A program made the position numbers and the translations under genes. Below, piece after piece: positions 43,715 to 56,308 of a stretch of 64,000 nucleotides of DNA; within the stretch, counting starts at the first letter, position 1; every line of letters begins with the position of its first letter. The stretch comes from Pleurodeles waltl (Eukaryota > Chordata > Amphibia > Caudata > Salamandridae). The stretch spans positions 134,559,106 through 134,623,105 of the forward strand of contig NC_090447.1 in NCBI RefSeq assembly GCF_031143425.1, in the 5' to 3' direction. The notes beneath the pieces are model-generated. The model was not told where the DNA came from. It worked only from the letters and a program-made list of their open reading frames with translations, and did not search any database.

Positions 43715-44160
43715 CAAGACTGCTGGATTTGGGCGGCAGCACCACCAAGCGTGGGGGACTGAGTCTGATCCTGCTCCATGTGACAGTTGTTAGCCTAAAC
43801 TTTCTGGACAGCATGCAGCACCTCAAAGGTAAGGTGATTTGTGACAGCCCTTTGCATTACTTCTTAGATTTCTCCGGGAAGTTGTGATGGAAAAGTCACA
43901 CATGTATTGCGATTTTTAGGATGATAAAACATAATAAAAGCAAAACAGTGACTAGGAAAGTGAAACATAGGAAAACTCTCACTATACTGTCACAATAATG
44001 GTTATAGAATCCCTATCAGCACGCTAATATTCTATGAAAGAGCATTGCAATGTTAGCCCTATGCTGCCCATCAAGCCCCTTGGAAGGAGCCCATCCACAA
44101 TACCTGTGGTTGTAGGTTGTGGTTGGTCTACTGAGAATTCTCCCACCTAAGGGCAGGGGA
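43715..44160 (-). repeat. Repeat B, copy 2: probable 5' LTR of the provirus
   Basis: It aligns with 25508-26060 in the same orientation. Read on the minus strand it lies upstream of gag, as a 5' LTR should. Copies 1 and 2 differ at many positions, partly from age. The end points are uncertain. Confidence 0.5.
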
Positions 44161-45899
44161 GGCGTCAGATTTTTAAAAAAACAAATTGCTGCAAATTCAC
44201 TGCACATTTGTGGTGTGTGTTTGTGGCAAAAAAAAAGCACAAAGCAGAAAATAAGCATGGGCTTCCTCACTTGTCTAAAAACAATACCCCCAGGTAGACC
44301 AGATCCAAGGGGCATTCTGAATTTTAGGAAATAAAAGAAGGGGGAGCATTGGGCCCCCCTTCCAGGGCTCTTTAGAGCCCCGGGTTCCATCACCTCCCAG
44401 GGGTGATATTTAAATAATGGATGGAGGCCGCAAGCACCACCTCCTCCACGACTTCCACAGGGCCACATGTCTTCATTATTTTTGGTGTGGCTTGACTGTA
44501 GCACTGAAGCTCTGGGAGAGAGAGAGGCGGGGCACACCTGCATTTGTAAAGGTTATGTCCTGGCATCACACAAAGGGCTTGTTTACCCCTTTTCCCCCCA
44601 CTGATGTCTAGAGCCTGTGCTGGAGGAGAGAGGGAACACTCCTGGAACCAGTTAGTACTAGCTGGATCCCCTTCTCCCCCTTTTGTGGAGACTGCGCAAA
44701 TCGAATATAAGTACAGGGTGTCTTCCCCCACGTTTTTAGACCTAAATGGACAACTGGACTGGACACTGGATGCTGCTGAAAGGACTTGCCAGGAACTACC
44801 TTTGGACTGCTGCTGTTATGCTGACCTGGAACCTGCTAGGTCACTGAGAGGGTCTGCCACTGCGTGTGAACCCTTGTGCTGGCCTGTTTGCTTGGGCCTT
44901 ACAATCCTGTTTTACTACATTGCTGTCTCCAGGGACATGGTGGTGTACCCCTCTGCATTGTCCCATTTTCAAGTGCTGCATTCTACTTTGCCTAAGCACT
45001 ATATTTTATTTTGTGCTCCAAGCGCTTTAAAAGCGCTTTCCTTTTTCTTCCTCGGTGCAAAGCAGCACCCGTGTCATCCGGTGTGGGCCCACTCATCCAC
45101 CTCTCCGATGTGGGAGAGGTTACAAGGAGCAGAGGAGCTAGCCTGGACACACGCATATCTGGTGGTGCCCCCAAGGCACAAGCAGGAACTGCTTTATGGA
45201 GAAGTCACTGCCATGACCAGGGCGGGTCTGGAAGTGCTGCTGCATGTTTGAGAGGAGGCGCCGGGCCCGTGGATGAGATGTTGTTGCCTACCAATCGGAC
45301 AGGACAGAGGACCTTCTGGGTTGGTTAGTCAGGGAGACCAAGCCGTGTTCCCCCGAGCTGTGGAATCTGCTCGGCCAAGGTGCAGTGTCCAGAGGAGAGA
45401 CAAAGCCGGTTGGAGCTGCCCCACTGCCCTCTCTTGGCACCAGGGGAGAAATCTGCCTCCAGCAGCGGGGCTGAATAAAGGAGGGCTCCAGTCACGGACC
45501 ATGTGCAGGGCACACTGCACAGGAGGCAGTGGCCTTGCCGTATGGACACAGACGGCTGCCAAACAAATTATTTTCAATTCTTGTTGTTGGGGATACTGGA
45601 GTCGGCAGGAGCTGCCCTACTTCCCCCTGGTCACAGTGCCGCATTTCTGATGGTAGTGACCCCCATGAGGAGAGCGGGGTTGTTATTGTGTATCCCACAA
45701 AAGTACTGTATTGTCTATAGTAGGAGCGCAGGAGCTCTAGGACTGCGAGGGTGTGTCCCTGTCTACCTCGAAAATAATAGGTGCACTGGAGACTTCGCGC
45801 CTTGCCTGGGGGAGGCCTGTGCCTACCATACACCTTGTAAACGAAGTGCATATTTGCTACAAACCTCACATTTGAGGTGTTTTTGGTGATCTACATGCT
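44161..45899 (+). repeat. Unclassified repeat DNA leading into repeat A copy 2
   Basis: CTGGACTGCTG- and TTGCCTGGG-like words recur here and again at 46980-47690, so it is dispersed repeat sequence. A 215-codon frame at 44604-45251 shows no domain and is not counted as a gene. Confidence 0.45.
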
Positions 45900-46534
45900 G
45901 CATGAGAGGTGCATTTCTTTCATTTAATTTATTTTGTGGTTTGCCTGCAGTGACCTACAGTAAAAGCATTGGAATGGAAAGTTTTGTGATGACAAATGCC
46001 ATGGGGATGTAATGTTTTATATGACTTGCCATTTGGGGCATTTCACGTGCATTCCCACGGATGTCTTGTCATTTATGATATGTGTTCATTATGACATGTG
46101 ATTTTTGGTAATAATGACAATCTTGCTACTGCTTGTGTTGCAGAATAACCAGTAACCTATATGTTTACCTGACTACTGCTTATTGTTGCATAGTACCAGT
46201 AACTGTGTGATGTTCTGACAACTGCTTGTGTAGCAGGGTATTACTGATACATTTTGTATTTGGTCTACTGATATTTTATGCAATACAGTTTATTTTATAT
46301 AACTTGGTGTTGTGTTTCCTTTGTGGTGTACTTATTGTGTCACGTGTGTTGGGTGTGCTGTGCAATCGTTTTACACATTGCCTCTGGGATAAGCCTGACT
46401 GCTTGTGCCAAGCTACCAAGGGGGTGAGCAGGGGACATCTTAGGTGTGTAACTCCCTCTCCCTGACTAGAGTGGGGAGTGTGGTTCTGCCTGTCTTACCT
46501 GCATAACCTAGCCAACCAGAAACCCCAATTCTAA
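45900..46534 (+). repeat. Dispersed repeat A, copy 2
   Basis: It ends CCCAATTCTAACA at 46534. The last 330 bp are the reverse complement of 24485-24810 and align directly with 49130-49435. Shared words are TGGTGTTGTGTTTCCTTTGT, AAGCCTGACTGCTTG and AAGCTACCAAGGG. Confidence 0.7.
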
Positions 46535-46979
46535 CATTATGCATGGTCATGCAAAAATAATTCCACCAGCTTGTGTATATTTGTAAGTTGTTACGTAGTA
46601 TTGAGTAATGTGTGTGTAATAAATATACTTTTGCTTTATTAAAAGAAAACACACAGACTGGACAATCGTTTATTGAGTGTTATTTGTGTGTGCTCATGAA
46701 TGATGATGACCAGCCCACACCACTTCCACTTTGAGCAAACCTTGGATAGCTCTGCAATGCTACACTATGACAGTCATGCAGTACAGTGGAGTGTTTAGTT
46801 CCCAGTGGTTGTCGAGTGTGGACACATTACTTGTGAAGGTCACACAACTAATGACCCACCCTCCAGCAGTGGATACTTTTCAGACAGCCAACAGCCGCAA
46901 CACAGGAAGGACTGGATGTAACAGGGGATACATCTGCATTCATCTGCATACCAATAGACTTCCTGGACTAGGAGAGGGA
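46535..46979. other. No feature recognised
   Basis: It contains a polyadenylation-like AATAAATATAC at about 46618 and nothing coding. It may be the end or flank of a repeat A element. Confidence 0.4.
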
Positions 46980-47699
46980 GAGGCTGTTCACACTTTACAA
47001 TTGTATAAGCTGTGCCCTGCTCTGAAACAAAGAACTGGTTTACCCCCCAACGATGTTTGGAGCAAGGGATGGGTTGAAAGGGGTTATTGTACACTTGAAA
47101 GGGTTCCTTTGAAGGCACCCCCCATATCAAAGATGTTTCTGCATATAAGTACAGGGGCTTTGACCTCATACTTTCAAAGCACATTTGGATCTGGATCTGG
47201 AACTGAACCCCTGTCAGAAGTACAGCTGTGCTGCTTAAAGGGCTCATCTGGACTACTCTTTTTCTGTTGTGCTACTGTGTGATAATTGCTGGATGACCCA
47301 AAGGATTCACTGGATTGCTTTTCTGCTTATTGCCCTGCTGCCAGCTGCTCCCTGACTCTGGTCTAACCAGATACTGTGTGGGATTTGTAACCAAACGCTT
47401 CTGGCTTTACATTCTGCACATTGTCCAGGGACTACTGTGCTGCCAGGAGGAACCGCCTTTAGGACTGCCTGCTTTGTTGTGCTGGACTGCTGGCTGTTGA
47501 GCTGCTGGAGGGACTGCCACTTTGCCCAGGACCTTTATGTGCTGGCCTGCCTGCCTGCAACTCCCTGTGTGCCCCCAAGTGTTCTCCAAGGAGCCCAGCA
47601 TGTGGTGGGCACTGGTTGCAGCTCCTTGTCTTCTCAAACAGCAGAAACCTCAAAACAGCCATGTCGCGTGGGCTCTCATTATCCTAAATGAGACTACTG
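46980..47699 (+). repeat. CTGGACTGCTG-rich repeat segment
   Basis: It resembles 44600-45050 in its CTGCTGGACTGCTGGCTG-type words and in its position ahead of a repeat A end. Short open frames occur on both strands, none with a recognisable domain. Confidence 0.4.
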
Positions 47700-48190
47700 G
47701 ATTTCTAGGCAGCAGGATCGATAACGGTGTGGGGGACTGAGTCTGACCCATGTGTAAGGAACTCTGTCACCCTAAATCCGGTTGTTGCTCCGGCTAACTA
47801 GCAGTGCCTCATTTCTCCCACGGGGAAGAAATGATTGGGCAGCCGAGCGCATGACATCTTCGGAACTTCTCAGGGAAGTCGTGGTCACTCAGATCCAAAC
47901 CAACTCTCTCATTCACAATATGGTCTCATATACAAATGACAAAGACAGTATAAGTTTTATATAATGTTTTAATAAAACGACTGTATTTTAGATATTAAGG
48001 CGTGAGCCGCAATAACCAGAACAATACAACATAGTAGGATTGATATAGTAACCAGGAGAGTAAAACATAGAAATAAAGCTATCATACTTCCTAACCGTTT
48101 CTACTCTCCCTCTGCTTGTTCTATTTAGAGCACAGCATGTTAAGCTTTCAGCTTGCCTTTCTGTATCACTAGGGAGACGGACAGCCATGG
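47700..48190 (-). repeat. Repeat B, copy 3: diverged LTR-like copy
   Basis: It shares GTGGGGGACTGAGTCTGA and the following order of blocks with 43750 onward, then a region with AAAACATAGAAATAAAG-like words matching the AAAACATAATAAAAGC block of the other copies. It seems to interrupt the A-type repeat sequence on either side. Probably a solo LTR. Confidence 0.5.
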
Positions 48191-48899
48191 GTCTTGTAAG
48201 TCCGGTTGAGCGTCATCATTTATGTGAATGCTGGAGATTATTGTACAGGGTGTGGTGAGCACTGCTTACTTCTGACAGAAAGTGCATATTGAACACTTTC
48301 TGACATTACTTGAGGAACCAGCATCTTTCATTCTTTGTGACTTGTGTTGCACAGGCTGAGCCGTGTTCGGCTGCTGCCCCCTGCCTCACCATTATTTTAG
48401 GATTCCTGAAGTGCATAGTGGTAAGAGAAGCACAACAGCTGCGCTGCATGCTCGCAGGCTGCTGAATTTCAGCATCTCCCAATATTGGAGAACCAGTGAG
48501 GTTCTCCCGCTGTGGGTAGCTCCATTTGTATTGGCATTTCACAGCAGCAGTCCACAAAGCCCTGGAGAGGTCCTGGACATGCTGCAAGTTCAGAGCGGCT
48601 TGGTGATTTTATAACACTGCATTATTTTGGCAGCTGCACCACAAATTTATGGGCAGCTGCATTTCACTGTTTGGTGTGGAGGGCCCAGCGTGGTCTCCTC
48701 ACATCACTCTGAAGTGTGTGTGTGCCCCCCCCCAGTGTTGGCACATTCCTTGGGGGCGCTTGTTCTTTGTTGGTGGCATTACGGTGGGAGTCCTCGGTGG
48801 CGGCCCCCTCCCCCAATCAGGACATTGCCACATGCAGATTACCGTTAAGAATGTAGTAGGTGCACTGGTGTTCCTGCAGCCTACAATCTATGCCTGGTT
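48191..48899. other. No feature recognised
   Basis: Between repeat B copy 3 and the repeat A end. No credible coding frame or element end found. Confidence 0.4.
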
Positions 48900-49435
48900 A
48901 CCATAACACATTCAATAGGAGCACAGGTGTGCTGTACCCTATAATGTCAAGGTGACTGACGTACTTTGTTCATTAGCAGCTACATTACATGACTAAAATG
49001 TTAATGTATGTTGTTATGTACCTTGCACTGTTCAGAATAATTAGTACTATAGCACATGACTGCATAGTATGCACAGTAATGGTGTTTCATATACGTTTTT
49101 CTCTTACTGCACGCATTGTGATGCTTGACAACTGCCTAGTTGGAAAGTAATTATTGGGTTATGTCGGTTTTGGTCTATGTTATGTGTAATATACTATATT
49201 TTATATAAACCTGTGTGGAGTCTCTTTTGTGGTGTATTCATTGTGTTACTGGTGGGAGTGTTTTGCGCAAACATCTACACATTGTCTCTGAGGATAAGCC
49301 TGACTGCTCTGCGCCAAGCTACCAAGGGTGAGCACAGGTTTTCTTTGGTATGTAACTTACTTACCCTGACTAGAGTGGTGGGTTCTGCCTGGCTTAGGTG
49401 AATACGCTACCCAATCAGAAATTCCATTTCTAACA
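48900..49435 (+). repeat. Dispersed repeat A, copy 3
   Basis: It ends CCATTTCTAACA at 49435 and aligns with 46200-46534 and, inverted, with 24485-24780. Confidence 0.65.
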
Positions 49436-49544
49436 CTGTTCTACCAGTACCACTAAAAAGGGTTTTAGAAACATGTGGAATTTATATTTCTTAGACATAG
49501 CACGTGTGTGGTTTAAGGTGCTGCATAGAAACAAATGTTTATTA

Positions 49545-49550
49545 ATATTA

Positions 49551-49613
<63 letters not shown>

Positions 49614-49616
49614 ATT
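49545..49616. repeat. (ATT)n microsatellite
   Basis: About 22 uninterrupted ATT/TTA triplets, followed by GTAGTAGAAGTAGT-type triplets to about 49655. It is probably length-variable. Confidence 0.97.
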
Positions 49617-49659
49617 GGTAGTAGAAGTAGTGTTAGTAGTAATTGTAGTAGTAGAGGAT

Positions 49660-50815
49660 TTTACTGAAGAATCTACTTTTCCTTCTTAGTACATGAGAGT
49701 TTGACATCTGAACAGTATTGTAATTAGAATGTTCAGCCACTACTCACTTGTAATACGATGTTTAATGTGAGTAGTCATATCACAACACCACTTTTCTTTT
49801 GCACCACCATAAGGGTACACCTCCTTTGGAATGCCAACCACAGGGGGAAGGAGTCATTACATGCCATGGCATGGTGCCAAAGTGATGGTTCCTCTCCAAC
49901 CACTCCACAATCTCAACCATGGGAGAAGTGAGCCCTTTCATGCCTTTAAGTAGTGCTGTGATGCATGTTCTCTGCCTGCTCTATGCTGGATTTATCATAT
50001 GTTCCAGGTGGCCTGCTTCCATGTATATCTGCCTAACCAGGAGCCTTTTTCCACAAGTAAGAACTACACCTTGAGATGGGAGTTGTTGGAATGGTATTAC
50101 ACAATGTCTTCTGCTCTGAGGCTCTATAAGAGAAGCTAGGGAACAAGAAACAGATTATAGTTTATGGTAAGGTTCCCAGGCCAGACATAACCAACGCATC
50201 CAGTTGTTTTTTCTTTGCATTCTGGGATACATGTATCCAAAATAGCAAAACTATTTGCCCCAAAATAAACAGTTAACCAGTATTGAATTATCTACTCATG
50301 CCTCACAAATATTCATTTTAAACTATTGAAAAGTGGAAAGACCCAATCATTATATGTCTAATTCACCTCCAATGCATGCATTTTTAATATGTCATGGCAT
50401 GTTACAGGTGCATGAACCACTCCTGCCTACCTCTGGACTGCTGCAAAATTACTCTGTTAGGCCATGTCATGCCACACGACATTTGCTGCAAAACATTAAT
50501 GCAAGCAATGGGGAACAATGTAAATGAGTAGAATGAGAGCAGCTGCTCTTTTTGATGCTTGTATTTTTTGCACTTCGTTTTAGCGAGAAATACGTCCTTG
50601 ATTCAAAAATGGATGTGAGGACGCTTTTCCTGTTAAAATATAGCACCAAAGAATTACATCGTTTTCTGGAAATGAGCTTAATTATGCAAATGCAAATTAA
50701 GCAGGTTTTACCTGGTGTGCCCACTTGCAGGCAATGGAGAGGGGCTGCTTGCCTGATTTAGCCTGACGTCTTCTGACAGGTAGTACTTTGGCAGATGAGA
50801 CTCATATTACTTGAT
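49660..50815. other. No feature recognised
   Basis: Moderately AT-rich DNA with no domain-bearing frame, element ends or tandem repeats. Confidence 0.45.
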
Positions 50816-52244
50816 CATGGGGCTGATTTAGATATTGGCAGATGGGTTACCCTGTCCACTAAAATAAAAATCTCATTATTTCCTATTTCTCAGGCAAAAG
50901 GAAGTGCATTCCACATCTTGAAGGCCAGGTACGTTTCGGATGAGTGGTTTCTCAAGGCAAAAGGAAGTGCATTCCACATCTTGGAGGCCAGGTAGATAAA
51001 TGATCTACCTTCTCTCCAAGCCCTATGGATACTCGGAATTTTGAGGAGTTTGAGATTATTAAATCTCAGTGACCTGTCCTGAACATATGGTTTGAACTGG
51101 AGTCTAAGATAGAAAGTGCCCATGTGGTTGTAAGTTCTAAAGGCCAGGATAAGTGTTTTGAACTAGATCCTCTTATTCACAGGAAGCCACAAAGCTTCTA
51201 AAGATGACTAGACACCAAGGCCTGGAGGAAGATATTCAGAATCAGTCATGCAGGAGCATTCTAAAGAGTTTGGAGATGCTGAATCAGAAAGGCTGGGTGT
51301 CCCAAATACAAACTGTTAGAGTAGTCAATCCTAGAAGTTATCAAGGCATGGACAATCGTCTTACAGTGTTCTACAGGAATAGAATGCAACATCCATCTCA
51401 AAGATCTAAGAATGAAGAAGCAGGTGGAGCATTCTGCCTTAATCTGGGGCTGAAAAGTAAGGTCAGAATCAAATTTTACCTCAAGATTCCTTACTGACTC
51501 CCTAAAACTCTACTAATTTGCCAGAGGCTCCCTATAAATATTAAAAAGTGTAGAGCTAAGAGCACGGCCTTATGGGATGCCAATTTCTAAGGTTTTCACT
51601 TCCAAAGTGAAGGGGGGAGAAAGAAAGCATAGGAGCAACCGCTGATAAAAGATTTAAACCAAAGAAAGGCTCAATCTCTGACACTAATCATATCAAGTCT
51701 CTCCAGGAAAATGGTATGTTAAGCTGCGTCGAATGCTGAAGATATATACAAAAGCATTAGCATGGTAGGGTTATTTAACTCTAAATTAGCTTTCATGTAT
51801 TCAGAGACTTCAAGTAGAGCTGTCTCTGCGCTGTAACCCAACCTGAGGCCTGATTGTCGATGCCAGAAAATTTGTTAGTTGCTTATTTACGCTCTTCTCA
51901 AGAAGTTTAGCCACTGTGGGAAGTTGAAAAATAGAACGTTCCTATGAAAAAGTCAGAAAGGCCCTCACAAGGCTAAATAGAAGGAGTAAGATGTTTGGGA
52001 GAGAGAAACAAACTGACCACATTGAGCAGTACTCAAAGAGTATTTGCAGCCTCTGCAATAAACATGGCAATAAAAGATTTTTTGGCCAACCGAATGGCCG
52101 CATGATACTTTTTGAGATTGAACAGATAGATCACTTTTGCCTCCTTATTAAATGTAGATCTCCATTGCCTTTCCAATCTTTTACATGCAGATTTCTCAGT
52201 TTTTTCCACCACCCTCCTTGAGAACTTGAGCAGCACAGACCTCA

Positions 52245-54495
52245 TCCAACTAGTTAATGTACCCAAAACAACACCTCTTCACCTTCCAGTGACAGTGTCA
52301 CATTCAGGCACATCACAGAACTCACCTGGTCCGACCACAGCATCGTCCACTTCACCAGCGCCAACACCCACCAGGAACCATGGAGCAGACTACTGCAACT
52401 GAAAACAAATAACTGAATCACAGTGGACGCAAGTCCTCAGCTCATCTGAACCCAAGGCCTTTACCGACCTCGACCAGGCAATCTTGAACTTCTCCTCCTG
52501 GATCACCTAATGTGCTGACTTAGTTGCTCCGCTGAAACTAGACAGAACCAACAAAACCTCTAAAAAATGCTAGCTGGTACACTCCGGAGCTCATAGTCAT
52601 CAAGCTGAGCTGCTACAAACTTGAGAAACAATGGTGTCAACCAGGAATCCCTTTGACGGAACATCCCAGAAACCAGCCCTCAGCAACTACCACCAACAAA
52701 TCACGGAGGTCAGGAGAGCGACTATCACGACCCGCATCATCAGCATCCAACCGCACAAAAGAACTTTTCAAAATAGTCAAAAAATACACCAACCCAGCAG
52801 ATACAAAGAGAACACTACCCCAACCTTCCCCTCTCCCAACAACTTTGCAACACCCTCTTAGACTTCTTCAACAGCAAGATTGCCATCATCTACAAAAACT
52901 TCAACCCCCAACCCATGATCTACAACCTCAACTCTTTCAACCCCCCAGCGCATGCCAAGAGCATGATCTCCAGGTGGGCGCTGCTCACCACTCAATCCGC
53001 CTCAACCATCATGTCATCCATTCACTCTGAGAAACCCACCATCCCATGCCCCCACCACCTCTTCAACCTCAGAACCAGCACGGAACTCATCAGCATCCTC
53101 AACACCTCCATCACCTCAGCAGTTTATGTGGACAAATGGAAACATTTGGCAATCAAACCCCTCCTGAAAAACCCTACTGCAGACCTCAGCAAACCCAAGA
53201 ATTACCAACCCATTTTTTGTCTCCCCCAACCGGCCGAAGTCCTTGAGAAGGCCATGAATCAACAGATCATCAGCTACCTGGAAGAAAACAATGTTCTGGA
53301 CCGCTCCAAATCAGGTTTTCTCTCTAACCACAGTACTAACACCTCAGTCAGCGCCGCCACTGATGACATCAGAGCCCTCATTGAGCATGGGGAAATGCCA
53401 CTTTGATCCTCATTGACCTATCAGCCACATTCAACAACCTCTCCCACCACACCCTCATCAACAGACTCCACAGCATCGGAATACACAATGATGCCCACAA
53501 ATGTATCACACTGAGAGCATCCGACTACCCCCTTTCACCTCCACATCCAAGAGCATCATTTGCTGCGTACCCTAAGGTTCATCCATCAGCCCCACTTTGT
53601 TCAATACCTACATGACCCCCAGCCAATATTGTCAGATTCCCAGTCACAACATCATCTCCTGCGCAGACAAAACTTAACTGATCTTGTCAAATAGTGAAGA
53701 CCCCTCCATAACCAGAATCAACTTCCACAACACCATGACCACCGTAGCCAACTGGATGAAAACCAACTGCATGAAGCACAACTCAAACAAGGTAGAAGTC
53801 CTGATCTTTGGGAAAAACATCTCTATTTGGGACCATAGCTGGTGGCCATCTGAACTCGGACCCACTCCCAAGCCAATAGACCATGCTCCCAACTTTGGCA
53901 TCAACCTCAACAGTGAGCTGACCATGAAGCGGCAGATATACGCATTCGCCTCCTCCTGCTTCCACACCCTCTGCATGCTCTGCAGAATCTTCAGATGGAG
54001 CCCAGTCAACACCAGGAAAACCATTACTCAGGCCCTCGTCACCAGCCGCCTCAACTATAGCAACACTCTCTATGCCGGCATATCCTCCCAGCTCCTAAAA
54101 AGACTCCAGATAGTACAGAACACCACTGCCAGACTCATCCTGGCCGCCCTCAGAAACCTCCACTGGCTCCCTGCCCAGAAGAGACATAATTTCAAGCTCC
54201 TTACGGATGCCTACAAAGCCCTACATGATCAAGTACCGGACTGCATCAACCACCGGCTACACTTCCACCAACCCACCATACACCTGAGCTCTTCCTCTCT
54301 GGCCCTCACACATACACACAGATTCCTCTGCAGTGATGGCTGCTCTTTTTCTTACATTGCCACTAAGGGCTAGAATGGCCTACCCCTCCCCTCCAAACTG
54401 GGCTCTCACTGACAAACTTGAGGAAGAGACTCAAGACCTGGCTCTTGGACAGTCATCCCACCCAAGCCAGTGCTCTACAAATGACTGATTGATCA
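52245..54495 (+). pseudogene. L2-type LINE, plus strand, 5'-truncated
   Basis: It begins in the end of the endonuclease (ELTWSDHSIVHFTSAN, about 52320). RT motifs follow: KPLLKNPTADLSKPKNYQPI (53155), SGFLSNHSTNTS (53310), LIDLSATFNNLSHHT (53405), and CADKT in place of the catalytic YADDT (about 53660). The C-terminal block LNYSNTLYAGI...LHWLPAQKRHNFKLL (54050-54200) is typical of the family. The 3' end is a short TGATTGAT tail. Stops and frameshifts break it. It inserted head-to-tail opposite to the LINE it interrupts. Confidence 0.85.
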
Positions 54496-54608
54496 ATGGC
54501 ATCAGAGAACCATGGTGCAGAGGGCTTGAGCCTCTTAGATGAGTGGGCTTTCAGAGGTTCAATAATGTCAATGGCCATTGTAAGCCAACCATCGAAGTAG
54601 GATACATT

Positions 54609-55237
54609 GGCCCTCATTCTGACCTTGGCGGGCGGCGGAGGCCGCCCGCCAAAGTCCTGCCGTCAGATTACCGTTCCGCGGTCGAAAGACCGCGGCGGTA
54701 ATTCTGACTTTCCCGCTGGGCTGGCGGGCGGTCGCCTTCACACCGCCCGCCAGCCCAGCGGGAAAGAGGCTTCCACGATGAAGCCGGCTCGGAATCGAGC
54801 CGGCGGAGTGGAAGCTGTGCGACGGGTGCAGTTGCACCCGTCGCGTATTTCACTGTCTGCACAGCAGACAGTGAAATACATGTAGGGGCCCTCTTACGGG
54901 GGCCCCTGCAATGCCCATGCCAGTGGCATGGGCACTGCAGGGGCCCCCAGGGGCCACGCGACCCCCCCTACCGCCATCCGGATCCCGGCGGTCCGACCGC
55001 CGGGATCTGGATGGCGGTAGGGGGGTCGGAATCCCCGCGGCGGTGCAGCAAGCTGCGCCGCCGCGGAGGATTCAATGGGGCGGCGGTACACTGGCGGGAC
55101 CCCGCCAGTGGTGCCGGTCCGACCGCGGCTTTACCGCCGCGGTCGGAATCCCCATTGGAGCACCGCCGGCCTGTCGGCGGTGCTCCCGCGGTCCTCCGCC
55201 CTGGCGGTCAAAGACCGCCAGGGTCAGAATGACCACC
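54609..55237. mobile_element. Harbinger MITE, 629 bp
   Basis: Ends GGCCCTCATTCTGACCTTGG and, reverse-complemented, GGTGGTCATTCTGACCCTGG. ATT at 54606-54608 and 55238-55240 is a perfect duplication. The interior is GC-rich and palindromic, closely matching 42879-43501 in order and length. It is inserted in the minus-strand LINE between its endonuclease and linker. Confidence 0.92.
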
Positions 55238-56308
55238 ATTGTGTTCTAGGTCACCTGCCACTTGCAAATAAAGGACTGAAGTGACTCCTGGAAAGATTAC
55301 TTTGTGATTTTGTACAAGGGTCTGGACAACATTTTAGTTAAACTTTGCGATTTGCGGGGAGTTGAAGTAATAACATTAAACGGGATCAAGACATGGTCCG
55401 ACCAACACAGATTCAAAACTGGCTTTACTTTAATGATCAGCGGGTTTGCCAAGATCAGGTCAAGAGTGTGACCAGCATCACAAGGGGGCACCTCGATGAA
55501 TTGCTCCAGATTAAATTCTTCAAAAGAGCTCAGAAATTGCTGACAGGTTTATTTTTTAGGTCATCCGTGTGCAGATTAAAGTCACCTAATACTTTGTAAT
55601 TGGCATGGAGTGGGGATTGTTGACCTAAAATATCTATGAGGAGCTGTAAAAAAGCAGTCGTTGAATCAGGCAGATGATATATAAGTGCTCCTGATACTGC
55701 AAAGGTAAGGTCTAAGATATTAGTGAACGACAAGAGTTCAATATTACCAATGTTTGTCATTTTTTAAATGGAGCAAGAGTAGGCAGAAGGATTTATAATA
55801 GCTACACCAATTATATTTTTGTTCACATGTTTGATTGAGAAATCCTGGGAAATGGCTAAGGCAATATCAGCGGCTGAACTATCTGTTAACCATGTGTCAG
55901 TAAGAAAAAGTAAGTCCCATTTATTATTGCTTAACAGATTGAAAATATTCAGAACATGTTTGGGTAAGGAGCAATAGTTTAAGAGGCCTGCCAAGAAGGA
56001 GGCTCCGGGGCAGAGGGGGAGAAAGAGCCATTATCTGTGCCACCAATCTGTAATTCTTGTTGTGGCATTGGCCTCAACAATTAGGGGATTTTGTGCTGAA
56101 GAAGCACCCCAGCACTTAAGTCCCACTCCTGAATCGTCCAAGTTACATACGTTAAGTTGCCCCGCATAACTACAGAGTGAGGAGTGCAGAGCAAGCAGTT
56201 CTGCCTTGGTATAAATCCTATGTGGAATATGGCAAGGAAAGGTGACAGCATGGCCTCGTGTCACCGTTGTGACGGAGTAACCCATCCACAAATATCGAAA
56301 TCAGGCCC

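Larger units (their letters stand above)
50891..56240 (-). pseudogene. L2-type LINE, minus strand, split twice
   Basis: Read on the minus strand: an N-terminal piece (IYTKAELLALHSSL, about 56200), an endonuclease with LLFLTDTWL (about 55900), VLGDFNLHTD (about 55600) and HTLDLIL...WSDH (about 55460). Then a linker EPLKAHSSKRL...PWFSDA near 54540, KRLERQWRSTFNKEAK and AIRLAKKSFIA near 52180-52060, a degenerate RT, and an ending WNALPFALRNHS near 50960. The order is that of an L2/CR1-type ORF2. It is split by a Harbinger MITE (54609-55237) and a plus-strand LINE (about 52245-54495). Dead. A 57-bp stretch at its 3' end is duplicated (50891-50998). Confidence 0.8.
50819..56308. mobile_element. 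Foldback MITE split by nested LINEs, 5.49 kb
   Basis: The left end GGGGCTGATTTAGATATTGG at 50819 and the right end (reverse-complemented GGGCCTGATTTCGATATTTG) at 56308 are those of the 170-bp MITE at 329-498. Flanks CAT (50816-50818) and TAT (56309-56311) are an imperfect duplication. The left arm runs to about 50885 and the right arm starts at about 56245. Everything between is a minus-strand L2-type LINE that in turn holds a plus-strand LINE and a Harbinger MITE. The LINE most likely inserted into the MITE. Confidence 0.65.

Noticed and set aside
44604..45251. Plus-strand open frame of 215 codons
   Set aside because: No known motif or domain order, and the sequence belongs to dispersed repeat DNA that recurs at 46980-47690; overlapping frames on both strands are also open.
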